Source of the DNA: Glandiceps talaboti | Lineage: Eukaryota; Hemichordata; Enteropneusta; Spengelidae | DNA: 64,000 nucleotides | Direction: 5' to 3' | Assembly (NCBI RefSeq): GCF_964340395.1 | Contig: NC_135556.1 | Coordinates: 25,697,223-25,761,222 of the forward strand | Part shown: one piece after another, positions 30,640 through 44,527 of the stretch | Numbering within the stretch: position 1 is the stretch's first letter | Layout: the number at the start of each line of letters is the position of its first letter | Made by a program: the position numbers and the translations under genes | Notes under the pieces: generated by a model | What the model saw: the letters and a program-made list of their open reading frames with translations, nothing else | What the model was told of the DNA's origin: nothing | The model's database searches: none

Positions 30640-31335
30640 AAAAAGTGGAGAGTATCTTTAAGTTTTGGTGGGAAAATGATAAATTTTGACATTTAAAAAT
30701 GTTGATGGAAATTTTAGCAGAAACTAGAAAACTAGAGAAAATTGTATGACTTATCAGAGTCAAATGTAAGTTGCTTTGAGGTCATATCCATGGTGAGAGC
30801 TCTTCTCAAATACCATGTTGTGATCAATTTTGGCATCACTCTGTTATTAGAAACTTTAGCAAGAAAATAAAATGTGGATCGTCAATGTAAAAAGAGTGTG
30901 GTGAGAAAATAGAACAGATTGTCTAAGTCAAGGCTACATTGAAGTTGTATTCTTTTGAGCTTTCTTCTCATATACTATGCTGTCATAAATTTGAGCATCA
31001 TCATAGTGATAGAAAATTTAGTGTAAAATGTTTGGCAAGAAATGTAGTGTCGAATCTTTATGTAAAAAAAGTGGTGAGAAAACAATACGAGTTAGCAGAA
31101 TCAAGTCTACATTCGATGCCTACACACCTTGAAAATTCTTCTCAAATGCCATACTGTGATAAATTTTAGCATCAATGTGATATATGGTAGAAAATTTATG
31201 TAGAAAATTTTGATGGGAAAATATAGTGTCGAACCTTCATGTCAAAAAGTGATGAGCAAATAGTATGATTTATCAAAGTCTTCATTGAATTCATACACAC
31301 TTTGAAAAATTCTTGTTGAATGTCCAAACTAGCGT
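30640..31335. repeat. Diverged ~190-bp tandem repeat, 3-4 copies
   Basis: Recurring order of AAAAAGTGGTGAGAAAAT-type, TTCTTCTCAAATGCCATACT, GTGATAAATTTTAGCATCA and GTAGAAAATTTA blocks with substantial divergence. An old tandem duplication. Confidence 0.75.
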
Positions 31336-31339
31336 TACA

Positions 31340-32635
31340 ACTGATGTGTCTGCATAGATAACATAGGTTTTCACTGATGATGTACTTGTATTAATAATAA
31401 TCAACGTACGGCTCAAGAATGGATTGCAACCTTTCCTTTAGTGTACAATAAATAAAATTGATGGGTATTAACTTATACGTTGAATGACGTCTCTTTCCTC
31501 ATTTGACGATCATATCCAGATGGGACTGGATTGATGCATGGAAATCCCGGATTTTAGACAATTTATTTCAATTCATACTGAGTGCGTGTCTGTATGATGT
31601 TACACATATGATTAGAGAGTGTGTGATGTAGGGAAAGTTAAATTTGAACCTTTAGCAAGACAAATTTAATCACTTGAATGTCCTATTCAGAGCAGGATTT
31701 ATTGCATTACTGTGTTTTAAGGACAAATTTATGTTAGCTTTTGGATTTAAGTACTGTACAAATTTCCGTCAGATCATATCATGCTGTCATCATCTGGCCT
31801 AGACTCACTTTCTCTTCATCATCTGCATGAAGTGTGATCCATATCTTAAAATTACACCGTAAAGTTGTGTGTGTAATAGCAACCAGTTTTCTCATAACAT
31901 TTTACTTAAACGTGCTCTGATTATAGAATATTTAGGCTCTGGTTTCGTGCAGAGTGCCGATTCCAATGTGTTCAAATATTGGAAACTGAGAATGAGACTA
32001 GTGCAAAGAAAACATATTGTTGTAGCTCAACTGATATCATTACTACTGTCTATAGTCAAGAAATGATATGAGACCCAAGTGTACAACATTGACCATTTGT
32101 TGTGGATGCTATAAATCAGCCACATGTTAGGGGGCCTGATCCTAATCGCAAATCATAACTCCCTAGCTTGAATACACGTCTGTTCTACATTCTTGCTAAT
32201 GATACAAATCAGCGTAATGTTCGGAGGGGGGGGGGGGGGTCTGTTGTTATCCCATACCCTAACTCCCTAGCTTGAATATAACACATTTTTTTACAGTCAG
32301 TCCATTATTTTACCTTCTTGCCATCTGGTTTCTGCTAGGGAGTCTAACTCAATTCCTCTGTCTAACCTAACCCTAACCCTGGCTCCCTCACTGGATGTGT
32401 AATTATTGTACAGTCTGTCCCCTGTTCAACTTGACATTCTTGTCCAATACCCTATACCTGCACTAGATTTAACTGAGAAAGAAAAATCACAACGTTGACA
32501 GTAGGAAATTAAAACATACTGAAAAAAAAAACAGTACAAGCAAGATTTTAAAACAAAAAGCCCTCCAGATTAGAAAGTGGTCAAACTTTCTGAAATGTAG
32601 ATGTTCTTATTTCCCCTTGAAGTCAACTTGATTGT
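31340..32635. other. Intergenic, no gene recognised
   Basis: Includes a run of about 14 G at 32226 and the imperfect repeat ACTCCCTAGCTTGAAT (32160, 32265). No gene found. Confidence 0.6.
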
Positions 32636-32639
32636 TAAC

Positions 32640-32850
32640 TGAAATAGAGTTTACTCCCTAGGTCTGTCATGGAAATAACTTTTACTCCCTTGGTCTGTCA
32701 TGGAAATAATTATTTAACTCCCTAGGTCTGTCATGGAAATAACTGTTATTTCCTAGGTCTGTCATGGAAACAAACTATTTTACTCCCTAGGTCTGTCATG
32801 GAAATAAACTATTTTACTCCCTAGGTCTGTCATGGAAATAATCATACATG
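32640..32850. repeat. About 38-bp tandem repeat, 6 copies
   Basis: Unit CTCCCTAGGTCTGTCATGGA plus AATAA-rich spacer of variable length. Confidence 0.93.
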
Positions 32851-33659
32851 ATTTCTTGATCTGTAACACCATGACTTCCACTCCACATTTTACTCATGCA
32901 AAGACATGTATCTATGTGAGAATAAGTCAACCTTGTTCTATTTGAACCTCTAGCATAAAGGTAAAATGCTATTGCGGCTACTGAGAATTGTTAGCCTTTT
33001 CCAACACAAAATAAACATATTGCAGTTAATATTACAACGTAAAAATGGGGCGAGAGAAAAATATTCTGAATGTTATTTAAGTAAGGAAGGATTGGATGAA
33101 ATGATCAGGAAAAATTGAAGTGGTTGAATGCAAACGAAAACTGTAAAAAGTTGAATATTTCCTAGGAAATAGAACAGAACGAAGCAATAAGACAAAACTT
33201 CCTTGAACACAAGTCAACACCGGAAAACTTAATGTGTGAATGTTCCTGAAACAGGATTAGATGTGAACATAAGATGAAAATGTAAATAAAAACAGCAGTA
33301 ATGTACTAAAGCTATCACATCAATCCTCATTAAGGGTGAATTACACAAGTGTGATGATGCTCATAAAAAATGGTCTCTTTCATCATGACATATCGTCTAT
33401 TGCATAATGCATTGCAATCGGATAGTGCTGATGTTACTGATTGTAAAGTCTGTAGGTGTTCATTCTTGAATATGGATGTTGGTTTGTCACTAGATCGAAC
33501 CTAGATAGTGTTAGTATAAATGTCATATCTTATCCTAATATTCAACACATTAAAAAAAGGGGTAGACACTTTCCTTTTACTATCGCAAAGAAAACTTTAA
33601 ATCTGTCACTTTAAAAAATAAATCAAAATTAAAAATCATTTGATCGATTTTTTCTCTCA

Positions 33660-33765
33660 TAAACTACAATGAATCTAAGTGTAAACCTACAATGAATCTA
33701 AGTGTAAACCTACAATGAATCTAAGTGTAAACCTACAATGAATCTAAGTGTAACCCTACAAGCTT
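33660..33765. repeat. 23-bp tandem repeat, 5 copies
   Basis: Unit CTACAATGAATCTAAGTGTA plus AAC, nearly perfect. Confidence 0.95.
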
Positions 33766-33834
33766 TCTGTTTATTTGAGTTTTCTCATTTTCGTTTTTTA
33801 TTGCATTTATCAAAATCTGGTATGTGCATGCCTT

Positions 33835-34655
33835 CCTTGGAGACCTGTCCTATTTGTATAAACCGATTCTTCCTCATGTAAAAGTTACATCAACTGACAG
33901 TAGTGACAGACCTTTAAACCAAGAAATTCCCAATATAACTGAAATATTTATGTTTGAGACGTTTTTTGACAAATTGTTTGTTTGTTTGTTTCATGTAAAG
34001 CTGTATTTGGCCGTATGTCTTCCATGATGACTTGTCATATTTGGCCGTATGTCTTCCATGATGACTTAATTGCCATATTTGGCTGTATGTCTTCCATGAT
34101 GACTTGCCATATTTGGCCATATGTCTTCCTGATGACTTGCCATATTTGGCCGTATGTCTTCCACGATGACTTGCCATATTTGGCCATATGTCTTCCACGA
34201 TGACTTGCCATATTTGGCTGTATGTCTACCATCATGACGACTTGCCATATTTGGCTGTATGTCTTCCACGATGACTTGCCATATTTGGCTGTATGTCTTC
34301 CACGATGACTTGCCATATTTGGCTGTATGTCTTCCACGATGACTTGCCATATTTGGCTGTATGTCTTCCACGATGACTTGCCATATTTGGCCATATGTCT
34401 TCCACGATGACTTGCCATATTTGGCTGTATGTCTACCATCATGACGACTTGCCATATTTGGCCGTATGTCTTCCACGATGACTTGCCATATTTGGCTGTA
34501 TGTCTACCATCATGACGACTTGCCATATTTGGCCATGCGTGAAGACTTTCCATATTTGTATAAATTGATTGTTCCTTGTAATATAAAAGTTACATCAACT
34601 GACAAGGAATTCCCAATATAATTGAAATATTTGCACTGGAGAAGTTTTGATGTAT
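33835..34655. repeat. Diverged direct repeats flanking the 34-bp array
   Basis: Blocks AAAAGTTACATCAACTGACA and AATTCCCAATATAA(C/T)TGAAATATTT occur at 33880-33955 and again at 34585-34635, on either side of the array, in the same order and orientation. Confidence 0.85.
33995..34548. repeat. 34-bp minisatellite, about 15 copies
   Basis: Unit GATGACTTGCCATATTTGGC then TGTATGTCTTCCAC; a longer variant with CATCATGACGACTTGCC recurs at intervals. The unit lacks stops in one reading direction, producing long spurious open frames on both strands. Confidence 0.97.
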
Positions 34656-34659
34656 AGTT

Positions 34660-35225
34660 TATTAAATATAAAAAGAGCAGTAATAGACTGCACAAATAAT
34701 TCTCTATTTAATTCTTGGCATGTCAGTTGTTATCAGTGATAAAAGCAAACACTGTGCTGTTGAGGAGTACAGTGAATATCAAACTTGTCAAAATGTAGGA
34801 ATATCTGCCCAGCAAACTCTGAATGGGATATAGATGACAGTTTGGCATAAATTTTGAATAGAAATCAGATATTGATGTCAACCTCAGTTATTGATGTATC
34901 GGTGATAAAATTGGGATTATGCTGAGACATGTGATAATGCACACAAGGTGATTTTCGTTTTAGTGCCAAAAATGCTAATTTTTTATTAAAAAGAAAAAAC
35001 CTTGAACAGATGGTACCAAATTTGTAATAGTAACTCTCATTACGACTATCAATTCTAATAAAAGGGTAAATCAACAACATGAATTATTTACTCAAAATGT
35101 ACTATTTTTAGAGAAAGAAGAGTAAAAATGTGAAAAATGAGTTACCTGTATAAATAATCATAGACAAGAGGTCTTCCTGGTTCAGACAATGGATGCAGAG
35201 TTTCAGTATAATCAGCACTCAAAAT
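34660..35225. other. Intergenic, no feature recognised
   Basis: AT-rich unique sequence between two arrays. Confidence 0.6.
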
Positions 35226-35227
35226 TA

Positions 35228-36624
35228 GCTTTAGTCCAGGGTACACAGAATCCTATATGATAGTCCAGGGTACACAGAATCCTATAACATAGTCCAGGGT
35301 ACACAGAATCCTATATGATAGTCCAGGGTACACAGAATCCTATAACATAGTCCAGGGTACACAGAATCCTATGACATAGTCCAGGGTACACAGAATCCTA
35401 TACGGTAGTCCAGGGTACACAGAATCCTATATGATAGTCCAGGGTACACAGAATCCTATAACATAGTCCAGGATACACAGAATCCTATAACATAGTCCAG
35501 GGTACACAGAATCCTATAACATAGTCCAGGGTACACAGAATCCTATAACATAGTCCAGGGTACACAGAATCCTATATGATAGTCCAGGGTACACAGAATC
35601 CTATATGATAGTCCAGGGTACACAGAATCCTATAACATAGTCCAGGGTACACAGAATCCTATATGATAGTCCAGAGTACACAGAATCCTATAACATAGTC
35701 CAGGGTACACAGAATCCTATATGATAGTCCAGAGTACACAGAATCCTATATGATAGTCCAGGGTACACAGAATCCTATAACATAGTCCAGGGTACACAGA
35801 ATCCTATAACATAGTCCAGAGTACACAGAATCCTATAACATAGTCCAGGGTACACAGAATCCTATATGATAGTCCAGGGTACACAGAATCCTATAACATA
35901 GTCCAGGGTACACAGAATCCTATAACATAGTCCAGAGTACACAGAATCCTATAACATAGTCCAGGGTACACAGAATCCTATATGATAGTCCAGGGTACAC
36001 AGAATCCTATAACATAGTCCAGGGTACACAGAATCCTATAACATAGTCCAGAGTACACAGAATCCTATAACATAGTCCAGGGTACACAGAATCCTATATG
36101 ATAGTCCAGGGTACACAGAATCCTATAACATAGTCCAGGGTACACAGAATCCTATAACATAGTCCAGGGTACATATAATCCTATAACATAGTCCAGGGTA
36201 CACAGAATCCTATAACATAGTCCAGGGTACACAGAATCCTATAACATAGTCCAGGGTACACAGAATCCTATAACATAGTCCAGGATACACAGAATCCTAT
36301 ACGATAGTCCAGGGTACACAGAATCCTATAACATAGTCCAGGGTACACAGAATCCTATATGATAGTCCAGGGTACACAGAATCCTATAACATAGTCCAGG
36401 GTACACAGAATCCTATATGATAGTCCAGGGTACACAGAATCCTATAACATAGTCCAGGGTACACAGAATCCTATATGATAGTCCAGGGTACACAGAATCC
36501 TATATGATAGTCCAGGGTACACAGAATCCTATAACATAGTCCAGAGTACACAGAATCCTATAACATAGTCCAGAGTACACAGAATCCTATATGATAGTCC
36601 AGGGTACACAGATTCCTATAACAC
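35228..36624. repeat. 29-bp minisatellite, about 48 copies, with higher-order structure
   Basis: Unit TAGTCCAGGGTACACAGAAT then CCTATAACA, with an alternative end CCTATATGA and GAG/GGG variants. From about 35815 to 36165 a four-unit (116-bp) pattern repeats three times. Confidence 0.98.
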
Positions 36625-36629
36625 TTTAT

Positions 36630-37900
36630 CTTTGCTAACAAATTTATAAGGTGTTAGTCAAACTTAGACCAATGGAATCAAAAGAAGATTATAGCTGAAA
36701 TAGTTTGTATGTATTTAATAATCTAACTAGAGAGCATAGACGGTAAATTTAAATCTTGCATTATCAGGGCAATATTTACAGGGTACAATGCACAGAGTGA
36801 ATTGTTCAATGCAGATAGTAAATCTCTCCTGATATTGATAGCCGAAAGCCATCAATAATTTCTATTTGCTAATGTGAGTCAAGTGTATTTGACCATGTGG
36901 AACAATTCATTACGAGGAAATTAAAGAAATGGTACAATGCCACAAAATTTACAAGTTGTAAGAGGAATGACATTGTTATTCACAGTCATGAATTCTTTGC
37001 CTAATGTTTCCGCTTTGTAAGTGCATTGTACAGTCTTTTTTATAATAACTTTGATATGAATAACTACTTAAGGTGAAGGACCTTTTTTATTCAATGTTAG
37101 AGTCACTGTAATTTTAAACCAAAATTTTAATGTCAATATATCTGTAGAGAATATTTCATCAAATTCTATATTAAAAAAATGAGTGTAGATTCACCAAAAA
37201 TGACAGTTTTACACCAAAAGTTTAATGAATACATGCATGGAGATTATTTCTTTACTAAAGTCTGGCTGGAAACAAAATGCTGTTTAATAAATAATTTTGA
37301 TGTCATCCATGCACTGTCTGCACTGTACACAGTTAAATGTCAAGATTTGTCTATTACTTGAGTACATGTGTGTAAAAATTTATGCACAACCCTTTTACAT
37401 CAGTTTTGTGTGTGCTCTTGAAATTCTAGCGTAGGGATATATGGTTATAAGTGAGCATCCAACAATGTTGAACTAATGAAGCCAACCCCATCCTGCAACA
37501 TTGTGTTGATCACCACCCCCACCCCATCCAGCAACATTGTGCTGAGCACACCCCCCCCCCCCAATCAATAATTAGCAGCACTAAGTAAAGTTTGGATAAT
37601 TAAATGTTTTTTTGTTAGTGATAGATGAGAATATGTGATGGGTAGATATCCTAAACTTACAGTATAAATTATCAGAAAGTACTTAGAGATTATATTTTAT
37701 TAGACAGTACAATGAGTTAATTAGTAATTTGATCATCTCATTCTCATTAAGTTGATACACATTATCAAAGTCAATGTTAATTGAGCAATTAGCGTCAATA
37801 TCTAATTAAATATTCATGGTGTATATAAACGGGTTAGTAATTTAGTACAAGGTCGCTATCACAATGATAATTTAATAAAGATGTGAAAGATGTGTATATA
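36630..37900. other. Intergenic AT-rich sequence, possible regulatory element
   Basis: Contains several TAATTA/ATTAG homeodomain-like cores clustered at 37720-37830 and a TATATAAAC at 37822. No coding exon or RNA recognised; a regulatory role is only a suggestion. Confidence 0.25.
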
Positions 37901-38364
37901 GGATTATATTTAGACATTTCTGTTTATTTGTGTTGTAAATTAATTCTGTTTATTTGTGTTGTAAATTAATAAAGATGTGTATAGGATTAGATTCGGACAT
38001 TTGTTCTGTTTATTTGTGTCAGTTTGATCTCTCTTTAATAATTTATGAATGTAAAATGTAACAAAAAAGAATTAAAACATGAGCAGTAAAGGACCATTTG
38101 CTGAAAATACCAATTTAGTTGTCGAGGATAGCAATGAAAAGTTGTATGATTAAGTCTATATTTAGTATAAGCATGCACCTATTACAGTGAAGGTTGTGAT
38201 GGTAACACTAGCTTATTACCCCTGGTACAGACCTATATCAGCACAACAATCTTGTATATCTTCCCCAATTTCCAAGTGAGCATACAATTCATCACAGCCT
38301 CTAAACACATATTAATAAATCCTTCACATAGCAAACTGTCCTATGAGGTCCATTTTGCAATTAC

Positions 38365-38500
38365 ACAGCTGGGTTGAGAGGGGCACTGTGGTACTTGGTT
38401 CAAACCTTGCCCATTGGACTTTTAGCCATTAAAAACAAATGGCAGTGCCAGCCAGAAACTTGCAGATTCAAAGCCAGCCACTCCAACCATGGAGATATTA
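38365..38500 (-). mobile_element. SINE-like copy related to the one at 7165-7460
   Basis: Shares, in order, GAGTGGCTGGCTTTGAATCT, TTTTTAATGGCTAAAAGTCC and AAGGTTTGAACCAAGTACCA (minus strand) with the CORO7-intron element, at perhaps 70-75% by eye. Confidence 0.55.
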
Positions 38501-38509
38501 TATGCTTGA

Positions 38510-41500
38510 ATGTATTCTAGGATAAAAAGTAAATTTACGGAAGGTTTGATGTATGTAAGATTGCATAACATCTGGAGAGAAAAAAAAATTAATGCATTCC
38601 ATAGAGTCTGAGAGTAGATACAGTTCATAGATCTACTTACACATGAACATGGTAATACATCATCAAAGCATTCTTATCGGTTTCCTCCCTTTGATCTTTC
38701 AAACAACTCTATGAAAGTTTTATGAAGCACACAGTTTCCTGTTGACCCACTCTTAATCTATGCCTGAAGTATAGCTTCACTTTACAAATACTACTTTCCT
38801 TGACTAAATCTCAGGAAAAAAACATGATTGAAATTCTTTGTCAGTTACTGAACCATTAGGCGGCTAGTGAAGACCCCATTTCTGTTTGCTTCATTTCCGT
38901 GTGCAGTCACATTGAATAGTCATCAAGGCAACTGACATAAATTGCTTTACATTATTGTTCTGACTTGGAGCAGCTATATATGTATGTCAGGAGATGAGTT
39001 CATATACTGATCTCGCCAATGAATTATATAACGGATGTGTAAGTGAACATCTGTCAAGTGTGTCTATCTCAGTGAAAACCACTCTTTTTAGATCGTAATA
39101 ACTGTCTCGGTAGTAAACCTGGTACTTTTTAGCCAGTAAGAACTATTTAATGACAAACAATTGCATTTTTATGTTTCATATTTCTCTGTGTGAAACCTTT
39201 TCTTTTAGTCTTTATAGCAATTTTCTACTGAACAGTTTGTAAAATGTCTCAGTGTCCGTTTCAACTGTCTCTTGGTGTTAAATCAGCTTTTTCCTTTTCC
39301 GTTTTCAGGCAAATGAACCATTTTTCTGTTTCAACTTTCTATCAGTAAAATCGACTATATATATATATATAGTGACTGTTTTGCTTTGTTTCAACTGTCT
39401 CTTTATGATAATTAATATAGAACTCCTGTTAAACATGTCAAAACTGTTTTTAAGTGGTCCATTTTAGAATGTTTCCATTTCAACTTTCTCTCAGTAAAGT
39501 TCAACCATCTGTTCATCCTTTACTATTCCTGTATCTGTTTTCAGGTAGTTCTAACCTTAGATGTGTTCCAAATGTCAGTGTTTAGGTTTTAACCTTATAA
39601 GTACCTGTTTTTTACTGTTTAAGTCTATAATCCATTTAGTCCCTAAATATACCAGCATTGTAGGATTTAGGGCTACTAACTATTTTAAACCAAAGAGTCT
39701 TAGAATTTCAGTGTTTTAATTAACTGTCTCTTAAAATTACAGCTTTTATTTTTCAATGTCTATTTTAAGACAAACAGTTAATTGTAACATGTCTCTTGCT
39801 GCAAGTCTATATACAACAGGAGACATGCAAGCAGTAACAAGTGGAGCTTGTGACAATAGAGAAAGTAAACAGTTGAATTGGATTAATAACATTTAATTGA
39901 CACAGCATGTTGGAAGTGTGGAGATATTGTTTATAAAAACAAGTTTCATGGCCTAAATTCACAAACTAACTTTCACAAACAGAACTTAAAATCTGTTTCA
40001 GAGTAATTATTTTCCATCCTTTAATATTCCAACACCTCAGTGATACAAAAACATACAGAACAACATATTGTTCAATTTTTGTTTTATCCAATATGTAATA
40101 TTAATAATTACGTACCAGTAGTTTGTACAAAATACATTTCACTGCTGTGTATTATAGGACTATAGTACAATATGTATACATTGTAGTTTAGTTCAGAGTT
40201 GGTGGTAGGTGTATGGTTTTCTATTTATAGCATACAACAACATATGTATGCCTTGTAATGATGATGTCATTGATGGTAATTAGCATATTTGGCCTCAACC
40301 CCTTCCCTGGTCGATTCTCATTCAGACTAAATACCACATTTCTTGTCAAAACCCTGCCATACCTGCATCCCTTTACTTACGTACCCCACCTGGTTGGTTT
40401 CTATTAAGTTACTACTGGGATACATTGGTTTATATCAAGTACTTAGATTTTAACAGAATTACATATATCATATATATAATTATCTTATCAACAGAGTTTG
40501 AATGAATATATTGATATATTAGGAATATTAATTATTTGACCTTCAAATAATTTGTGTCATCTCATCAAGATATGTTTTATCATTTATTTTAAAAGTCTAC
40601 ATAACATTTCCTGCGTACCATAAGTACTTGTAAGTCTGAAGTTTCACATTTTAATAGAAGGTACAAATTCCTGTTTAAAATGTGTTAAATTAAAACAAAC
40701 AATTCAATTCAAACCTTTTGCAAAAGCCCATCATGGTGTACAACATAGTCAAAAATTCAAAGCATTCTGTTAAAAAAATCAACTCACAGGGTAATTGCAT
40801 GGCAACAATTTAATTAAATACTGACATTTATTTTGTCATTCGATTTTTGTTAACACTTCCAAGCTGGGCACATTTTCAACTTTGTTTCTTTGTCAAAAGA
40901 CCACAAACTTTGTAGTTGACATCTGTCTTTCTTAATGTAGATATGCCAACTTTAGTATAGCAGAAAACACTAATGTCTAAGCAATCCTACAAACTACTCA
41001 AAGTATTCTAGACACCTGTCTTTCACAGCTAACGTACATATGCTGACTTCGTCTTCTTGAACACAATGATATCTCCATATGCTACTAACCCACTCAAAGT
41101 ATAGAACCATATTCAGTTGAATCATCTCAATGCAGTTTTTATCTCATTGACGTTATCCCATCCAGTTTTTATTTCTTATCTTTTTGTTCCATTGCTTGCT
41201 TCACTAACTATATCCTTTCAAACTGTTTGAGCCATGTCACTAACCTGTACCGTAAAATGCTTTAAAGCTTACACACTAAGGTTCTCAACTCCCCAGACCG
41301 AATTTGAAGACCTTTTAAAAAATCAGTACTATCTCTTTTCTCTCTCATTGTTTCTATTGTGTAAGTGTCAATTAGAATACATATCATGGGATCCTGAGTT
41401 ACTCTTTTGAAAAATACCATGAATTTAAATATCTGAATAAGCTTGAACAAACACAGCAATCGCAAGATAACATTTTTTTCTAGTTTCCAATCAAAGCTGT

Positions 41501-41920
41501 CCTTCTAGTACGCACATTGGGAATTTCTGTATGTATGAGATCATTTCCGTACTGCATTAACTTTCACCCGTACTGTATATTTTATTTCCTCAGGGGACAA
41601 TCAGCTATTGCAAGATATAGTGAAGGTAAAAAGGCCATTTGATGAAATTTTTATCGCTGTATAAAAAGTAGTTTACTTCAAAGTAGTCAGATATCTTGTT
41701 AGTATGCATCAAAGAGTAGCTGGTGCAAGTCAACTTTTGAGTTAAGAAGGTTTTTTTTTATCACAGACTTTATATTGAAGGAAATGTGTGTACAGTACAT
41801 TACTCACTTCCTTTATATATATACATATACAATTTGATAAGTCAAGTTGTAACAGTCATCTGAGGAATGCTGATGTAGATAAAATCTGTTTCAGACCTGA
41901 TCCACTGATTTAGTATGATA
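38510..41920. other. Intergenic, mostly unique
   Basis: Between 39060 and 39790 the phrase CAACTGTCTCTT and variants recur about ten times at irregular spacing, an old degenerate repeat. A short (TA)n run lies at 39358-39370. No gene recognised. Confidence 0.55.
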
Positions 41921-41924
41921 TATG

Positions 41925-42150
41925 AGACAAGCTGTAAATGTTAACAATGTGGCTAACAGTGCAGTTAGGCAAGTTGTGAATCTCAGTTATAGGATGTGAG
42001 ATTTGACTGTAACAGTATGATGAGACAAGTTGTAAATGTTAGCTATGTTAGCAAAGAGTAACTCATAACAGTACAGTTAGGCAAGTTGTGAATCTCAGTT
42101 ATAGGAGTGTGAGATTTGCCTGTAACAGTATGATGAGACAATTGTTGTAA
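41925..42150. repeat. About 105-bp tandem duplication
   Basis: Two copies containing TGATGAGACAAGTTGTAAAT and TTAGGCAAGTTGTGAATCTC in the same order. Confidence 0.88.
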
Positions 42151-42419
42151 ACAGCACTATACATAAACACATAGAGATGGAATTAAAATAATGTGAGAGA
42201 CACTTTGGGCAATATGTGTCAATTTTAAAGGAGGACGTCATGGCCACTTCAGAGTATTTTGTAACTTTTGGTTCTGGAGAGTCATCACTTTACCTCACTT
42301 TCATTTATATGCATTTGATTGCCAAGCAAATATGAATTGAAACTTATGCCTCATTCATTGTTCAGTGAAGGTCCTTTCCATTGACATGCATTGCATCATG
42401 GGAGTCATTAGCACTACTA

Positions 42420-42475
42420 AGTATACATACATACATACATACATACATACATACATACATACATACATACATACA
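42420..42475. repeat. (TACA)n tetranucleotide microsatellite, about 13 units
   Basis: Uninterrupted ATAC repeats; the flank GGTAGTCATTAGCACTACT is duplicated on its other side. Confidence 0.97.
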
Positions 42476-42479
42476 ATGC

Positions 42480-44525
42480 TTCATGGTAGTCATTAGCACT
42501 ACTTATAAGTATACATACATATGTAATGGAGCAGAAAATTATATATTCATGATTGGTTTATTTGACGGAGTCATATGAATATTTATGTTCTTCTATAATT
42601 AGATATTATAATGGGGCAAAGTGTGTGTCCATGGAAAGGACCTTCACTGAAGAAAATAAATGAAGTTGACAAAAATGCCTGTATTACTGGAGTTGTATCA
42701 ACCATTAATTTGTTGAAGGGGTGAATGGCTGAAATGAGCATGACTTAGATTATAATCAACTGTGGTGGATGACTTTGTGATGAGTTCTAAATGAGATGTA
42801 TTCTGTCAAATGACCAGTAATTCATCCATCAGGTTACTCATTCCTAAGCTATTAACCCATGTCTAGATACAAGATGTCATTGTTAGCTTTAGAGATCACA
42901 GCCATTGAAATAAACAACGATGCCGTCACAATCATTTCATATATAATCATCATGGAATTTGAATCTAAAATTTTTTGGAGCGAAAACTTATAATTATAGT
43001 CGTAGAAAGTGTGAGTCAGCTTCTGGATATTAAGTGTTGTTAACCCAATTCTCACATTAGCCAGGGAGAACATTTTTCCACTGGTGCAACAGGGCTTCTG
43101 TTAAGTACTGCCATAAAGAGGCTATAGTTGTAAACCAAGCACTAGCTGCTCCTCTTTTAATATGTCAATTATACACAGGTTTGAAAGAATATTTCTCAAA
43201 AAATGTCCACTTTAAGTTTGAAACTGAGAGTCAGAAGTCTACAAAATGTTTTTGTACTCAATTTCTACAAAGATATAGTAGTAAATCAACTATCAATGAG
43301 CCAATTAGAATTGACCATTTCTTAGTATTGACTGTCATATGAACTTTGACCTTTTGTGATATTTGTTTTGAAGCTACCCTTGGGTCAAATTATAGAGAAT
43401 AGAAGTGGACATCTATGAGGACAGATCACTGATGTTTATAGCCTATAGATTCAATGTTTACCACTGACAAATGAATAAGTTTGCAATGTCTGTGAGTTCT
43501 ATAATGCATGTAGCATGCAGCTGCTCCTACTATTTCCTTTTGTCCAACTCGATATTAAACAATGATGGCCACTCATTAATAACAACTTTCTACTAGTCAT
43601 GTACCAATTCTACCCTTAGTAATTGTGAACTCCTGTCAAAATTCACCTAGGGCTGTTGTCTACAAAAGTAATCAAAACATGAATAGAATTGCTGTTATCC
43701 CCTCAATAGCTATCTATTCATTTCATGGTCTGTAGGAATCACCCTCAATAGACTATAAACAGGACAGTTGGATGATTTATAGAAGGGGCAAGGTCAAAGG
43801 TGACATGGAAAACATGACCATAGAAGTGTAACCTATCTGGTTCTACTTCCATTGCACACTAAATGTGTATTTAATACTGTTTCTAAAATTTGTAGTTTAT
43901 CTAAATTATTCTTTACGATACATAGCATGAAAGACAAATATCTTGTAGAAATATATTAATGCAAATAAAATGATTCTATAATAATTATCATTCACTGTTA
44001 TGTTGCTCAAAGTGGTTAAAAAGAGTTATAAACTCATAGCCCGGCCTTCGCCAGAGTCTAGGTAAAATCTACCTAATTCCCAGTCATTTTCTGACAAAAA
44101 TTACCAACATATAGAATTGTTTCAATCTTACATCTAAAACTCCATAAATACAAAACACTCTATGAGTGAAATCTATTTAGATTTCCAGGACTATATGTAA
44201 AAAAAAATTACTAACATATTGAAATTTTGTATAGAAATTTGATTTCATGTTCTTTTTGTTAGAGTTGTAAAACCTTAGAAGATAATAACTCAGATAGAAC
44301 AGGGGATCTTTTCTCATTATTTGTATATAAATGGGTAAGTTTACTGTAATTGGTTTGTATCAACACTTGGTGTTAAATTGAATTGCTGGATTTCAATTAA
44401 TGTAGGTGAGATAAGATAATCACCTGAGTTTAGTAGTCAGTGTGAGTCAATTGTCAGAGGAATAATACAACAAAGTAGTCAGGCATGCTCTGTGTACACA
44501 GACTGTCTTGAAATCCTTCCTGTTA
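42480..44525. other. Intergenic, no feature recognised
   Basis: AT-rich unique sequence; no exon, RNA gene or repeat family seen. Confidence 0.55.
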
Positions 44526-44527
44526 AA

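Noticed and set aside
32366-32386. CCTAACCCTAACCCT as an interstitial telomere
   Set aside because: Only two to three imperfect units; too short to distinguish from chance.
33914-34553. 94-, 136- and 172-codon minus-strand frames
   Set aside because: All come from the 34-bp minisatellite; unrelated frames overlap each other.
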